Positions 34,380 to 45,799 of a DNA stretch of 64,000 nt are shown here, piece by piece; the stretch's first letter is position 1, and each line of letters begins with the position of its first letter. Source of the stretch: Tetracladium setigerum (Eukaryota > Ascomycota > Leotiomycetes > Helotiales); assembly GCA_031472005.1 (NCBI GenBank), contig PZJY01000007.1, positions 124,001-188,000 of the forward strand, given 5' to 3'. The notes under the pieces are model-generated. The model was not told the origin of the DNA, made no database searches, and worked only from the letters and a program-made list of their open reading frames with translations. Both the position numbers and the translations under genes were made by a program.

Positions 34380-35895
34380 GTTGAAGTGTAGAAGTGTATA
34401 GTAATTGAAAGTGTCTTGTGAAATATGAGAATCTTTTGTCCTGAATGTGAAAAGGTTGAGATACAGGAGAGAATGTAATGTGAGATGATGAATGAATGAA
34501 CAATTGAAGAGGTGGATGGGGGATGTCAAGCTGCTTATATCGACTATTCGATGGAAAAATCTGGAGACTAGAGGAAGACTTGGGTGAAAAGTTACTACTG
34601 TACAAGGAAAGCATCCTATGGCGACACATGTATCGCGATGAGATTCATGTGAAATCAAATGGATACTATTCTGCCTTCCCTATCCGAGATTTCCCTCATC
34701 GATCCACTCACTCGATTCTCCAACCATTTGAGATTCGGGGAATGACATTTGAAACGTAGCCTCAGTGTTGCTCCAGTTAGCTGCCTTGACATGTTGACGG
34801 TGAGCTGAAAAGTAAGTAATGCACAATCAAAAGCGGATCTGAGTCGCTGTCAGAAAGTAAGAGTAGAATGCGAAGAGGCTCAAGGAGTCAAGAGCCAAGA
34901 CGCAAATGGAAGGATCTGAAAAGGTTCAAAGCCCAAAGCCCGAAGCAGATAAGATCTGAGGAGGAGGGTTGGATAGGAGCGTCATTCGGTGGAATTTGAT
35001 GGGACTGTGGGATTGGTATTTGCGGATTGACATCCACAAGTTCTGCAACGAGGAAGGGAAAAACGGGTTGTGGGTGATCAACAGTGATGGCTGTTTGGAC
35101 GAGAGGCCGCAGCAGAGTTCAACATGATCCGTCATGACGTTGGAGGGTCTCCGCTTGGCGACTCGTTTGCCGCGAAAAGCCCGACGCGCTTGACCGGCAG
35201 CGGCTAGGCTACCCGCTTGGAGACTTGGCATTGGACCCTGTCCTTCGTCGACAGATCCAAGGGGAACAGGGGAACTCCAGCCCTACAGCAACGATATCAA
35301 GAAACAATCAAGGACATCCACCTCCCAAGCAGCACGTTTGATCCACGTTTCGACAGCCAGCGATAAGCGTGGAAGAATGAGATCCGATTTACCACCGAAC
35401 ACGGGTGTTATCTGGTTGGATACGACACTTTACATGGAGCCGCCCAAGAGAGAAGGGCAGCGAAGGCAAATGATGGCGACTTGGCTCATCCCGAAGCTCA
35501 AAGTCGAGCTAGCAGGATCTTACGTTTAGGCTTCTCACCCGCCTTCAACTCGAGTTCCCTGCTCACAGTCCCGAGAATGACTCGCCTCCTTCGAGGTAAG
35601 AGAATGAGGGCATTGAAGGTGCATCTGAATGGACCCACAGACGTCATCTTTACGTGCTGTTGAGAACAGCAAAGCATGCCATGATGATACTCGGAATCCC
35701 CAGGAGAAAGGTAAAAGCGGACAGGAAAACTTTGCAAGTGTTGAGTGGGCGGTCATTCTGAGGTACAAGTAAATAATCTATACCATTCCACCACCAAGAT
35801 CTTCCACAAGAATCGTTTCTCCTTTTGCCCAAAACGTTTGACCCAATTGACCTTTCCAAACCACACACTCCCTTAAACATCACCACATTTTCAAC
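34380..35895. other. Intergenic, divergent promoters
   Basis: 1.5 kb between the divergent HAD and aldo-keto reductase genes. No gene or strong element is recognised. Confidence 0.5.
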
Positions 35896-36916
35896 ATGGC
35901 ATCACCAGCAGTCACCGGTCCTCTCATCAAGCTCAACAATGGAGTTGAAATGCCAGCCCTCGGCTTCGGCACCTTTGCCAACGAAGGCAGCAAAGGGGAA
36001 ACCCACAAGGCAGTCCTGTGCGCCCTGAATGCAGGATACAGGCATCTTGATTGCGCGTGGTTCTACCAAAACGAAGAGGAAGTCGGAACAGGAATGAAGG
36101 AGTTCCTTTCTGCCAACCCATCCGTAAAGAGATCCGATATCTTCATCTGCACCAAAGTTTGGAACCACCTCCATCAACCAGAAGATGTGGAATGGAGTTT
36201 GAAGGACTCTCTGAGGAAATTGCAAACTCCATACGTTGATTCCTTCTTGATCCATTGGCCCATTGCCGCAGAACGAAACCCAGATTACTCCGTCAAGATT
36301 GGATCTGATGGAAAAGTACGTTTCCCTCCTCCTTGCATTTGCAACCCCTACTTATATTTCCCAGTATGTTATCAACCACTCTCTTACCGAAAACCCTGAA
36401 CCTACATGGCGAGCAATGGAATCCCTCTACAAAGCCAACCTCACCAAATCCATCGGTCTCTCCAACTTCACCGCCAACCAAATCGCTTCCCTCCTCGAAT
36501 ACGCAACCGTCAAGCCCACCATGAATCAAATCGAAATCCACCCCTTCCTCCCCCAAAACGAACTCATCTCCTATTGTCTCTCACAGTCCATAATCCCCGT
36601 CGCATACTCGCCTCTCGGCTCGCAAGACCAGGTCCCTGGCACCGGCGAAAAGGTATCGACAAACAAGGAGCTGAATGCCGTAGCGGAGAAGAATGGAGTT
36701 AGTCTCGCACAGGTCTTGATTGCGTGGGGTTTGAAGAGGGGATATGCCGTTCTGCCGAAGAGCAGTAACCCAACCCGTATTCAGAGTAATGTTAAGTTGA
36801 TTACGCTGAGTGAGGAGGATTTCGAGGCGGTTAATAAGGTGGCGGAAGGGAGGTGGACTAGATTCGTCAACATGAAGGACACTTTTGGATACAATGTGTG
36901 GCCCGAGGAGAAGTAG
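35896..36916 (+). CDS. Aldo-keto reductase (glycerol dehydrogenase / aldose reductase type)
   Basis: Exons 35896-36315 and 36365-36916 give 323 residues; the intron starts GTACGT and ends TTCCCAG. The AKR catalytic tetrad is complete: Asp52 and Tyr57 (RHLDCAWFYQNEEEVG), Lys87 (FICTKVW) and His120 (SFLIHWP). SIGLSNFTANQI, NQIEIHPFLPQ and the NADPH-binding VLPKSSNPTRIQSN follow in the family order. The enzyme is a cytosolic NADPH-dependent carbonyl reductase, similar to Gcy1-like glycerol dehydrogenases or xylose reductases; its substrate is not readable from sequence. Its length is normal for the family. Confidence 0.93.
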
Positions 36917-37514
36917 ACTTTTAATCTTGGAGATGAGGAGGATTACAACATGGGAATTTATTTGTTGGGATGGAGGGCGTTAAAAGAGATACCTGGCTCA
37001 TGGCTCAAGAAGCAAAATTGATACGAAAGACTACATAACCACCAGCGTTCTTCCTTGTGATTCTTTCTCGTTTTGTCTCAAAATTCCTTCGTTTGTTTTT
37101 GTTATTTTCATCGAATATATCTAATACCCTGTGTTCGTTCCCCTACCTCTGCTTCTCTCTGTGCCGAGCAAGTCACCCACGACAGCCAAGACTTGCGACG
37201 CTCTTCCAGATTTTGTTCGCAGCTTCTAAAAGATGTATCTACGAAGCCACAGGAACCCAGAGAAGAGTCTTTTGCGCACAGATAAATCAGCTTCTTGATT
37301 GCTTTCGATACAAGATATGTTTCACACAACATCCCGAGAAATCGCCGACGACCCCGCCAAACCCCGCCATCGGTAGGTACAGTACTTCAGATATGAATTT
37401 CCAAACAGGACCACCACCACGAAATGAACAAATTAAAGGTAGTAGACAACCGCCTAAAACATACTACCACCATGTTGCCATGTCACACAAATCAAAACTT
37501 GGAACTTTAGCAGC
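36917..37514. other. Intergenic, 3' UTR of aldo-keto reductase
   Basis: No gene is seen before the repeat array that starts at 37515. Confidence 0.5.
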
Positions 37515-38551
37515 AAGCCACATGCACCTGCGATGCGCAACAAAGTGGCAATTCCCCATGTACATTACTCCTCTCTCCAGCACGGAGACACCGGCTCGTG
37601 AGGTTTAGTGTGGCAACCGCAGGCTTCTAATCAATTTTAAATACGACAAACCGGACTTTAGTAGTATTTGTTAGTATTTTGCTAGTTTTCTGCTAGCGGC
37701 AAGCCACATTTCCTAACGATTTGCAACAAAAAAATTCGCGAATTCTTTCTCGGATTTTCTTGGCTTTGAGGAAGTGTTGTGTGTGTGTTCGCCACCATAT
37801 CCCTGGGAAAATGCCAAGTCAGTCAATTATTTATATTTAGCAGCATTGTTGAGAACACAACCCAAGAAACAGTTTGGCTATTTGCTTAATTGCAGATTTA
37901 GATGTTTTAGGGTCAAGCCACATGTTCTTGCGACGTGCAACAAAAGTGGCGAAATCACTTTGTTCTTTTCCCCTCGGAGTTCTGTTGTGAAGGAAGGGGG
38001 AGGGTGATGCACTAGTGTCGATCAATACGTATGACGAGAAAAACAATGAGGCAAGACAGGTTACTGACTTTACTTCGGAAGGTAAATCTTACAACGAAAA
38101 TTGATAAAATCGGCAACCCCGTTTGTTAATTAAGCATTTTCTAATCAAGCCACTTTTGTTTGCGAGGTGCAACAAAGTGGCAAGTACTTTTTGGGAAGTC
38201 AACACATGGTGGATGGATTGGGGCGAGATTGTGTACCTAGGTAGGTACCCATGGATGGAGTGGCGCGATATAAAATCAGCAACTCTAGAACTTTAAATCA
38301 AGCTTAACAGCGTTTTCAATATACTAGATACGTACTAAAGAATTAGCAATAAGCCACATGCACTTGCGACGTGCAACACAATAGCGATCTTGATCAGGAT
38401 TGGTAGGGTCAGGTTGTAAAAACTAGATTTAAGTTGTAGAAGTTTTCGAGTCGGTTTTGATGGACTAGGGGTTGTTAAAAACGTTTCTAGTTTCTATTAA
38501 TATTGACTAGTGTTCAGCCACGTTTATGTACGACATGCAACAATGTGGCGA
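37515..38551. repeat. Six degenerate copies of a 37-nt motif, spaced 164-232 bp
   Basis: Copies start at 37515, 37701, 37915, 38147, 38351 and 38515. The consensus opens AAGCCACATG, contains CTTGCGACGTGCAAC and ends AAAGTGGCGA. The distance from AAGCCAC to TGCAAC is the same in all copies, so only substitutions separate them. The ends GCCAC...GTGGC are complementary and conserved in four of six copies, allowing a small hairpin. The DNA between copies is AT-rich and only weakly similar. All copies point the same way. No known element is recognised; see findings. Confidence 0.8.
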
Positions 38552-39060
38552 GTTTGTTCGGGGTTGGCGAAGTGAAGAAATGTACCCTGGTACCTTAGGG
38601 AAGCTTGATTTGACTTGGCGAGGCTGGATCTTTTGATAGTTTGAGTTTATGGATTGCAAATGTTTGTTAGTGTTCGAGTGTTTGTAAGTTGCTCGAAAGA
38701 AGGGGCTTTGGCCATTGCCCTTGCTCCATATCTCCATCGCTAAGCAATAGATTTAGCAGAAAAGATGCCTATTCCAGTCCCTGAGGAGCCATGTATTGCA
38801 TATACGTATGAGTACAAACATTCTGTGCCAGAGCAAAGAAAATAATGTCATTGGAGCTTGGTCAATGGATATGCTGAACAACAGTAGTGGGCTTTGTCTG
38901 CACTGCATTCGATCGGGTGGCACAAGGCTTATTGTAACCACAGCTCTCACAGCGAATAGACTACAAAGTATCAAATACTTTAGAACTCAGAGTAACACCA
39001 TTCCAATGAGCATGGATAAGTCAGGCTGTATGGCACCACTCGAAAAAACCCAACAAGAAG
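38552..39060. other. Intergenic, 3' flank of BTB gene
   Basis: No gene is recognised. Confidence 0.5.
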
Positions 39061-39984
39061 TCAGCCAATGCGCCTCACTAATATCTGAACAAGATTCTGT
39101 GCAAGTTGACCACCCTCCTCAACCAATGATAGGAATTCGGGACATTGGACGAGTCTTTCCACCTTGCATGCTGTGTATAGCATGACCAACGATCTCAAAT
39201 CATCCACGGCACCAACGCGATCCGGCGTGTGCTCATTAGAAAAGGTATATCGTAGCAGCTCGACGATGTCGGGTCGCCGGGCTTCATATAGTGTGAATGA
39301 TGTCAATGTTCGGTGAAGCTTGGATAGAGCGAGGGTTTTCAAGATGTCAATGCCCCATTGTTCTGCAAAGACGTATAACTGTGCATGGCCAAGGAAAACT
39401 GGAGTGTAATTCTCGCTGGGATTAGAGTTCTGACGAACTTCACATCGCGCGGTTAGGATTGCACGACTTGTCTCCGTATTGTAGACCAGGCTGTGGAGTT
39501 CTCGTCGCAAAAGGGTACTCTTTGATGGGGTCTTCTGTTTCTTAACGCTTTTGGCCTCAAAGCCCCAACCTGAAAAGTCGTCAACCGGCACTACCTCTGG
39601 CTCCGGCTCCGACTTTGGGCATGGCTCTACCTCCCCCAATAACCCATCACTATCCGCTATATGCGGAACCTCGGTACTTGGTATATGAGTGAAGTCTGGG
39701 GTGGTGTAGTCTCCAGTATATGCGAACTGACAGAACAGTATAAAAGTATCTTCCTCGATATTCTCAATGGTTGCCTTTCCCTCAGTGGCTTCTCTCATAG
39801 GTCCGTTGATAAGGGCATCGAGTGCCTTCGACTGTTTGGCAATAATAGCCGCATGGACTGTGAACGGTGTTTGATTCTCGCCGACGATAAATACGAATTG
39901 CTTCGATCTGAAAACACTAGCCCACAGACTCAGCTTCAAGTCACGGAGGAAGGCAAAGACTCACTCTAAATCCAATGCTGCCAT
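39061..39984 (-). CDS. BTB/POZ-domain protein
   Basis: Exon 1 is only 20 nt (39965-39984, MAALDL plus two bases), followed by a 57-nt intron with GTGAGT donor and exon 2 at 39061-39907; 288 residues. The BTB fold reads SKQFVFIVGENQTPFTVHAA, then IAKQSKALDALING and EDTFILFCQFAYTGDY, typical of the large fungal BTB family. A charged linker and a helical C-terminal part (YVFAEQWGIDILKTLAL, BACK-like) follow. BTB proteins usually dimerise or act as cullin-3 adaptors. The target is unknown. Confidence 0.88.
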
Positions 39985-40845
39985 TTTAAAAGCTCACTGC
40001 TCAGATGCTGTACTCAAAAGGATGATCTCAGAGGGGATTTACTTCGTCGCAAGTGTCGTGTTGAGTCGTGTTGACTCGATCCAAAGCCTCTAAAAACGAG
40101 GACGAGTCAGCGAGATCTTTAAATATGTTGTCGATACCTGAAAGAATTGAATACGCACCGTTACTTCCGCGTAGAACAGCTGGTGAATCTGTCCGTTGGT
40201 CAAGGGAGTGTCAACAAAGATACGCCGACAGAGAATTATCAGGCAGCAACAGCCTTTCACGTGATGCGGTCGCTGGAATGGGAGCTTGTGTAACGATGTG
40301 GTAATCGGAGCTGTTGGGAGTATATCGACAGAATGTAACTTTTCAGGAAACGGGAAATTCTGGCCCCAAGATAGAGAATACTATTTTAGTATTATAAATA
40401 AAACTTGGATATTTAAATTAATCAGTGTGATGATATGTTATAAACTGGCTTGTCCTGGTTCTTGTTGGTAACAATGTGGGAGAATTTAGCACAACGGTAT
40501 CAAAACCAACAACCAACCAACAAAGTTAATCTTACAAAAGCAACAAACATAGACTTGCTGGACTGTAATGGATTGGTTTCAAGCCGAAAAAGCGAATATA
40601 AATCTTGATCAATTTATCGTTTTCTATCATTCTTGACTGCATATTTGTGATAATTTCATAACTTGTATCCTACATCTTCTCACTTCTACCACGGACTCTG
40701 TGATTCCAAGTCCACATATCCCTTGAAAATCCTTTATCATCTCTTTATTCTTTGATGTTCTCTTCTTTACAACCCTTCTTAGCATATCCATCCCTAATTT
40801 ATTCTTTGAATTCACCAGCAATCTCTCCTCCATCCCCTTCAGATT
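39985..40845. other. Intergenic
   Basis: AT-rich in 40.3-40.6 kb; no gene is seen. Confidence 0.5.
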
Positions 40846-41808
40846 CTAGTTTGACTTGTCCGCTAACTTAATCTCCAATCTCTCCACTGTCTCCAGCTTC
40901 TCCAGAAGGTCCTCCAATCTCTCCAGCTCCTCCGGAATTTTCTCCACCCTCTCCGGTTCCTCCAAAGGCTCCTCCATAGAGTCGTCCAGCCTCCCCGGAT
41001 TCTTCTTTGACTTGTCCGCCCATTGCTTCTCCTGTCCCTTGAGCCCCCCAGAGCTTCCTCCAATCTCTCTCCCTGGCGCCCAATATGCTCCTCCCATCTG
41101 GCTAAAGGCTGGGCCCACAAAGACCCCTGGAGGAGCTGGCAGCAATGTTCTTACAACCCTCTCTGCGTGCCAGCTCCTATGTTCCAAAGTAGAATTTCCA
41201 GCCCGTGCCCTCACCACGACCACTTTGCCATCCATACGTCGATGTACAACTCCATTTCTGCGCGTAGCGAGTTTTGCACGTTTGGAAGCCCTTTCGGAGA
41301 CTCGGTGGGAGGGTGGAGGCGAGATGGTTGGGGTTGGGGTTGTAAGACCATGATTGAGAAGTGGGACGTCGGCGGGTGTCGAGAAGGACGAGGCAGCTTC
41401 TGAGTTGAGGGAAGGGTCGAATGGGCTGTGGGAGAGTATAGCGCTACTGGTAGATGCAGCTGTGTTGAATACAGGGTCAAGGAAGGAATCGGGCATGATT
41501 GTTAGGTCGCTGGCAGGAGTAGAGAATCTAATAGGCGTAGATGGACCAGCAGGAGTAGAGAGCGAAGCAGAGGAGCGATGCTCAGGTAGGCTTACAGAAG
41601 GAGAGAAAGCAATGTCTGCAAGGGAGTCGGTCCAGTCTTGATTGACCTCTGGTATGACATTGTCAAGCTCTGGATCAACCAGGAGGTTCTCGTCTTGTTC
41701 CATATTGTTCTGCGAGTTGGCAGAGGAGGGATTTTCTGGGTGACTGTCGAGAGTATGAGGTTCGCTCATTTCGCGGAGAATACCTTGGTGTTGTTGCTCT
41801 TCTGCCAT
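40846..41808 (-). CDS. Hypothetical protein, 320 residues, with C-terminal coiled coil
   Basis: A single open frame from an ATG. The N-terminal half is acidic and Ser/Thr/Pro-rich. The middle has a basic stretch (SERASKRAKLATRRNGVVHR) that could be a nuclear signal. The C-terminus is a regular Glu/Leu/Arg heptad region (PEELERLEDLLEKLETVERL) encoded by short degenerate DNA repeats. No family is recognised. It may be a lineage-specific gene; the repetitive DNA makes the 3' part less certain. Confidence 0.6.
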   Translation of the reverse strand: MAEEQQHQGILREMSEPHTLDSHPENPSSANSQNNMEQDENLLVDPELDNVIPEVNQDWTDSLADIAFSPSVSLPEHRSSASLSTPAGPSTPIRFSTPASDLTIMPDSFLDPVFNTAASTSSAILSHSPFDPSLNSEAASSFSTPADVPLLNHGLTTPTPTISPPPSHRVSERASKRAKLATRRNGVVHRRMDGKVVVVRARAGNSTLEHRSWHAERVVRTLLPAPPGVFVGPAFSQMGGAYWAPGREIGGSSGGLKGQEKQWADKSKKNPGRLDDSMEEPLEEPERVEKIPEELERLEDLLEKLETVERLEIKLADKSN

Positions 41809-43045
41809 CGTAAATTTGTATTGTTTATAAATATTCTTGGAGGGTGTGAAGAGATCGAGATTGGCGTGGTGAACCGCGAAGTTGATGTAACGGTGAACAT
41901 CGAAGTCGCGTGACCGTATTTAAAGAAGCAGGAGCCACCGGGCTTATTGGCTCTTATTACCCCAAGAACTTGAACTGGGCTGGAAATCATTAAATATCAT
42001 CCACAAACTTTCAAGTAACTAATATCTATCAGAATTGCACACCCTCTCAATTGTGCTACTTCCACCTTTGGTACCTTCTCGCTAAGTTAGTAGAGACGAT
42101 TCAACTCTGATATAAACAATTCCATGGACGGATAAAGAGAAATAAATGCTCTTTTTATGTTACTTCGACACGTCCAGAGACAGTCATCAACTGATATAGT
42201 CTGGCTTTATTTGCTATGGACGACAACAAAGTGGCTCGGCTAATTTCTTGGCAACTGTCGTTCGGACTTTTCCTGCTCCCTCTGTGTACCCACATGGGGA
42301 TGCAGATATAACAAACACAACATGGTGTGTGAGTAATAGCAAGTCTTCTTGATAAGAAAGACCCAAGAATACTTTTGAAGTAAAGAAGACTTTGGGGTTG
42401 AACAAAGAAAGTGAACCTGATATTGCAGCCCGTCTTCCATCAAACACAACAAGCATTTCCTCAGCACAATTCCACATGATGAAAATTCCAATATTGAATG
42501 TTCATGAACCAACTGGACAGCTGCATTCTCTTGTTAATTTTGGATAATATAGCCAAGATTCTTCAATCGAACGTACAGGGTATCTTTCGCGATATTGACT
42601 TGCTCACAACTTCTTCATCTACCTCTCCGATCTCTTGTCAAAGCTAGACTCAGGTGGTTGGATTTCAGGGTGAAATGGACTGATATATATAGGGTTTGAA
42701 GGGATAATAAGATAGGTCATCAAACTGAATGAGGTCCTTCCCCTTCTACTGATACAACGTTATTGGAGTTTGAAGAAGAGAGATTGGTTTTTTGACGAAT
42801 GCCATTGGAAGTTCTGCACTACTCAGTGTGATTCCCTATTTTCAATTTTAAGCACTTCTCTTCTGCATGTGCTTTCCTTAGAGCCTTCCACCCATATATA
42901 CCCTACCTCAACCTCGTTCTCGCCACGCCCCACCCCCAGAGCGGTCGCTGTTCCTGCGGTCCTGCCTCGCCCATCCAAGCACTCTGCTCCGCTACCTGTC
43001 CACGCGTACTGCGATCATTGCAGCTGCTGATACATCAAATCTCAG
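41809..43045. other. Intergenic
   Basis: No gene is recognised. Around 42216-42234 a short stretch (ACAACAAAGTGGC) resembles the tail of the 37-nt motif found at 37.5-38.6 kb. Confidence 0.5.
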
Positions 43046-43801
43046 TCAGGCAGTTTCTACCAGCTCCAACTGGCTCGCGCTATCGTCATTTTGTTGAGGT
43101 CCTGCTGCGGCTCGTGCCAATGTCATCAATTCAAAGTCCTGCTTCAGTAAATCGAACATCCGCTGGATTTCCGCTTTATCTGCATCCGTTTTCAGGAGAA
43201 GACTCCATTGTGATTCAAAGAGTACCCCCAAACCGTCGTTCTCTAACTTGTAAATGTCTCGAGTTGCTTCGTGAAAGCTGTTCCGCTCCCGAAGTTCCGC
43301 AATTTCAGCTTTCTGTGTCATCACCAGCTGCGCAAGCTCATTTCTCTCCCGTCTCATCGTGGCGGCGCTTGAGGAGGCAAATTCAAGCTCTCTCTTGATG
43401 TCCTCATTCTCCTGATTTATCACAGAGACATTTCCGAGAAGGAGCATCCAGTTGGCGTGTAAACTAGCCATCTCGATCGTTTCAGTATGAGGGTTTTCAT
43501 CTTCTGCGCGACGTTTCAGCGCCTCGATGTGCCCTTTTGCTCGTTCAAACTGTCGCCGTTTCCGTCCGAGGAGTACGTCTTTCCCTGCGAGTAGCTTATT
43601 TGTCTGTGCGAGTTCCTCTTTTAGTGAATTTATCAAGCGTTGTCCTTCTTGCTGCCGGAGATGGCAGTAAGTATGTTCTCTAGGGATTTCGAGTGCTGCA
43701 ATCATGTCTTGAATGTTCATATTGTCTGCGCTGAGCAGTCGTTCAACGGGCTGGTCGCGAGCGAACGAAGACGAACCTCCCTCAGGATAATGATTACTCA
43801 T
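43046..43801 (-). CDS. Hypothetical coiled-coil protein, 251 residues
   Basis: A single open frame with extended heptad-like helices (NSLKEELAQTNKLLAGKDVL; MRRERNELAQLVMTQKAEIA; AEIQRMFDLLKQDFELMTL). There are no other domains, signal or membrane segment. Helical composition and a consistent reading frame argue for a real gene; function is unknown. Confidence 0.6.
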   Translation of the reverse strand: MSNHYPEGGSSSFARDQPVERLLSADNMNIQDMIAALEIPREHTYCHLRQQEGQRLINSLKEELAQTNKLLAGKDVLLGRKRRQFERAKGHIEALKRRAEDENPHTETIEMASLHANWMLLLGNVSVINQENEDIKRELEFASSSAATMRRERNELAQLVMTQKAEIAELRERNSFHEATRDIYKLENDGLGVLFESQWSLLLKTDADKAEIQRMFDLLKQDFELMTLARAAAGPQQNDDSASQLELVETA

Positions 43802-44336
43802 ATAGGCGGCGAACGAGAGTTATTGATTTGAAAGATTGATGTTGATTATTCGTTGGTTGTGATTAATACGAAAGTGAGGAGGTTGGAGGTTCATTTGTGG
43901 AACCGGTTTGGACGAAGGTGTAAGGAAGTATAGAAAGCGGTTTAAAATTTAAGTTTTGGCTGTAGTTGAAGTAGCATCATGATAATATAGATAGGAAGGA
44001 AGTACTCAGCATGGAACCATTCCTCAACTAGTATTGTCTGGCTTGGCACCGTCAGAGGAAGGAGCAACGACGGTAGGGTTGAAGTAAACCTACATGTTAT
44101 TATCAGCTGCTAAGAATGTAGACCGTTTTGGGTATGACGATGGATTCTTTCGGGCGATGAGGACTAATATAACGAATTCTGTATGATGCGTCGTTTCAAA
44201 GTACCGATGGGATTCTATGTTAAACACAAACAAGAAGAACAGCAGTATCTTCAGAGAAGTAGTTCATATCGCAGTACTTAAATTATTGGAAGTTGTGGAA
44301 GTTGCGCAAATTAAAAATTAAATTCTTCCTGGAGGC
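43802..44336. other. Intergenic
   Basis: No gene is seen. Confidence 0.5.
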
Positions 44337-44876
44337 CTACTCAAGACAAGTTAGATGATCCCAGCATCTAAGCTGATGGACTCGAAGCTTGACGCTTGAC
44401 CCTAGGTTGAGGGCATCATCAAGAATACAGATTTCTTCCAAACTTTCCATCTGGAAACATTGCTCTGACATAAAGCTACTAGAGGCCAAAATATCTCCCT
44501 GCAGCATTGACACAACCCTTATCCCATGAGAAATTCTCTGTCCCAAATCCAGTCTGTAAATCTGAGATCCAGACCACTGGAGATACTTCCACTGGCTCAT
44601 GTCCCAAAAATTGAAGATGTCTTCTGCATGGAATCGGATCATATTTGCAGTGAATTCCGATCGGGATTCTGTCTTGTATATCCCAATTGACACCAAACGA
44701 GTGACAGGGTCGAAAGTGTGGGTTCTAAGTCGCAGACATTCGGATACGGCTCCTAAGATTATAGAACAGTCGGTAGAGGGCGAGAAAACTGCTTCTAGAT
44801 CTGAGAATCGAGCGCCCATCTTCCAGATCTTCTCCCACAACGATCTCGGCAGCTTGGAGACCAGGGTTCGAACCAC
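44337..44876 (-). pseudogene. Truncated 2EXR-like fragment without ATG start
   Basis: An open frame of about 180 codons whose beginning reads LVSKLPRSLWEKIWKMGARF, resembling the 2EXR motif (LPxELRxKIW). No in-frame ATG precedes it; the frame opens only about 40 nt downstream of the stop of the next 2EXR gene, leaving no room for a promoter. It could be the remnant of a tandem duplicate or a second exon of a misread neighbour; no suitable splice sites were found to join them. Confidence 0.5.
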
Positions 44877-44917
44877 AAGGCGAGTTTTAGGGACACGATG
44901 ATCACAAATTTGACACG

Positions 44918-45799
44918 CTACCCCTTAGCGTACGATTGTTCACTTGACAGATTCCGAAACTCAGATAACATATTCAACCAGGTTTTTATTGCCTCCCAAC
45001 TCTTGAACTCCTCCTGTGGTTTTTTGATGCCCTTTATTTTGATGGTCGGTACCCGTGTGAGCAGCCCCTTTTCGAAGTCTGCTTGCAATTCGTCTCGGAA
45101 CTTTTGAGCGCTATCGTAAAGTTCAAGGATCGTTTCTGGATGCATCAATGGCTGACGCTCGTCCCATATATCTCCACGAACAATGATAGACGGGGGAACC
45201 AAGGATGGTCGGTCCAAATCTGGTCCGCCCACAAGATCGAAGAGCTCGTATTCACTACCACAATAGGGAAAGTGTACAAGCAACGTGATTGACTGGAGTT
45301 TCGGCCAGTTTCTGAGCATTTTCTGCCATATGAAATAAAAATCAAAGCGAAAAGTCATAGATACTGTTGTTATATGACGGATATTGAAGAGCGGATTGTT
45401 GGTGTTTGAGGGGGAGACATCGATGAGCGCCCTCCATTGTTCATTGTTTTTGAGTCTTAACCGTCTCAGAAATATCGTATCGTTCTCGGGGTCTATCCGA
45501 ACAATAGCCTGGCTGAGGAATGGTAGCGGCGCGGGAAGGGCGAGAGAAAATCTCTCCATTGCCATTTGGCGGGACTCTCTGTTTGTACCTAAGATACTAG
45601 CAAGCGAATCCTTTTCCTGAGGGTACCTTTCTTGAACAGGAGTGATAATACGTGGAGCAGCTGGCAGAGCAGCTTTCCATATTGTGCGTCGAAGTTCGAG
45701 GGGAAGTAGTGGAAATAGTAAGAATTTGGGACAATTGCAACTCGAGTGTCCTGTTTTGTCGATTGAAGAGGCTGAAGATTGGTACGGAAAGAGCGTCAT
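44918..45799 (-). CDS. 2EXR-domain protein
   Basis: A single exon of 293 residues. After a polar N-terminus the 2EXR motif reads FLLFPLLPLELRRTIWKAAL (about residues 26-45), followed by SILGTNRESRQMAMERFSLA, the usual continuation. The C-terminal half is helical and charged with no other domain. Function is unknown, as for the family. It lies immediately upstream of a truncated 2EXR-like fragment on the same strand. Confidence 0.8.
   Translation of the reverse strand: MTLFPYQSSASSIDKTGHSSCNCPKFLLFPLLPLELRRTIWKAALPAAPRIITPVQERYPQEKDSLASILGTNRESRQMAMERFSLALPAPLPFLSQAIVRIDPENDTIFLRRLRLKNNEQWRALIDVSPSNTNNPLFNIRHITTVSMTFRFDFYFIWQKMLRNWPKLQSITLLVHFPYCGSEYELFDLVGGPDLDRPSLVPPSIIVRGDIWDERQPLMHPETILELYDSAQKFRDELQADFEKGLLTRVPTIKIKGIKKPQEEFKSWEAIKTWLNMLSEFRNLSSEQSYAKG

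Noticed and set aside
37515..38551. CRISPR-like array
   Set aside because: Repeats are diverged, spacers are 127-195 nt and irregular, no cas genes occur, and the genome is eukaryotic.
37515..38551. Coding repeat: each core can be read as a KPHxLATCNK-like peptide
   Set aside because: No open frame spans the copies or their spacers; conservation of the core DNA does not follow codon positions clearly.
44860..44900. tRNA-like T-loop (GGTTCGAACC)
   Set aside because: No acceptor stem or anticodon arm can be built around it, and it lies in the 2EXR fragment.
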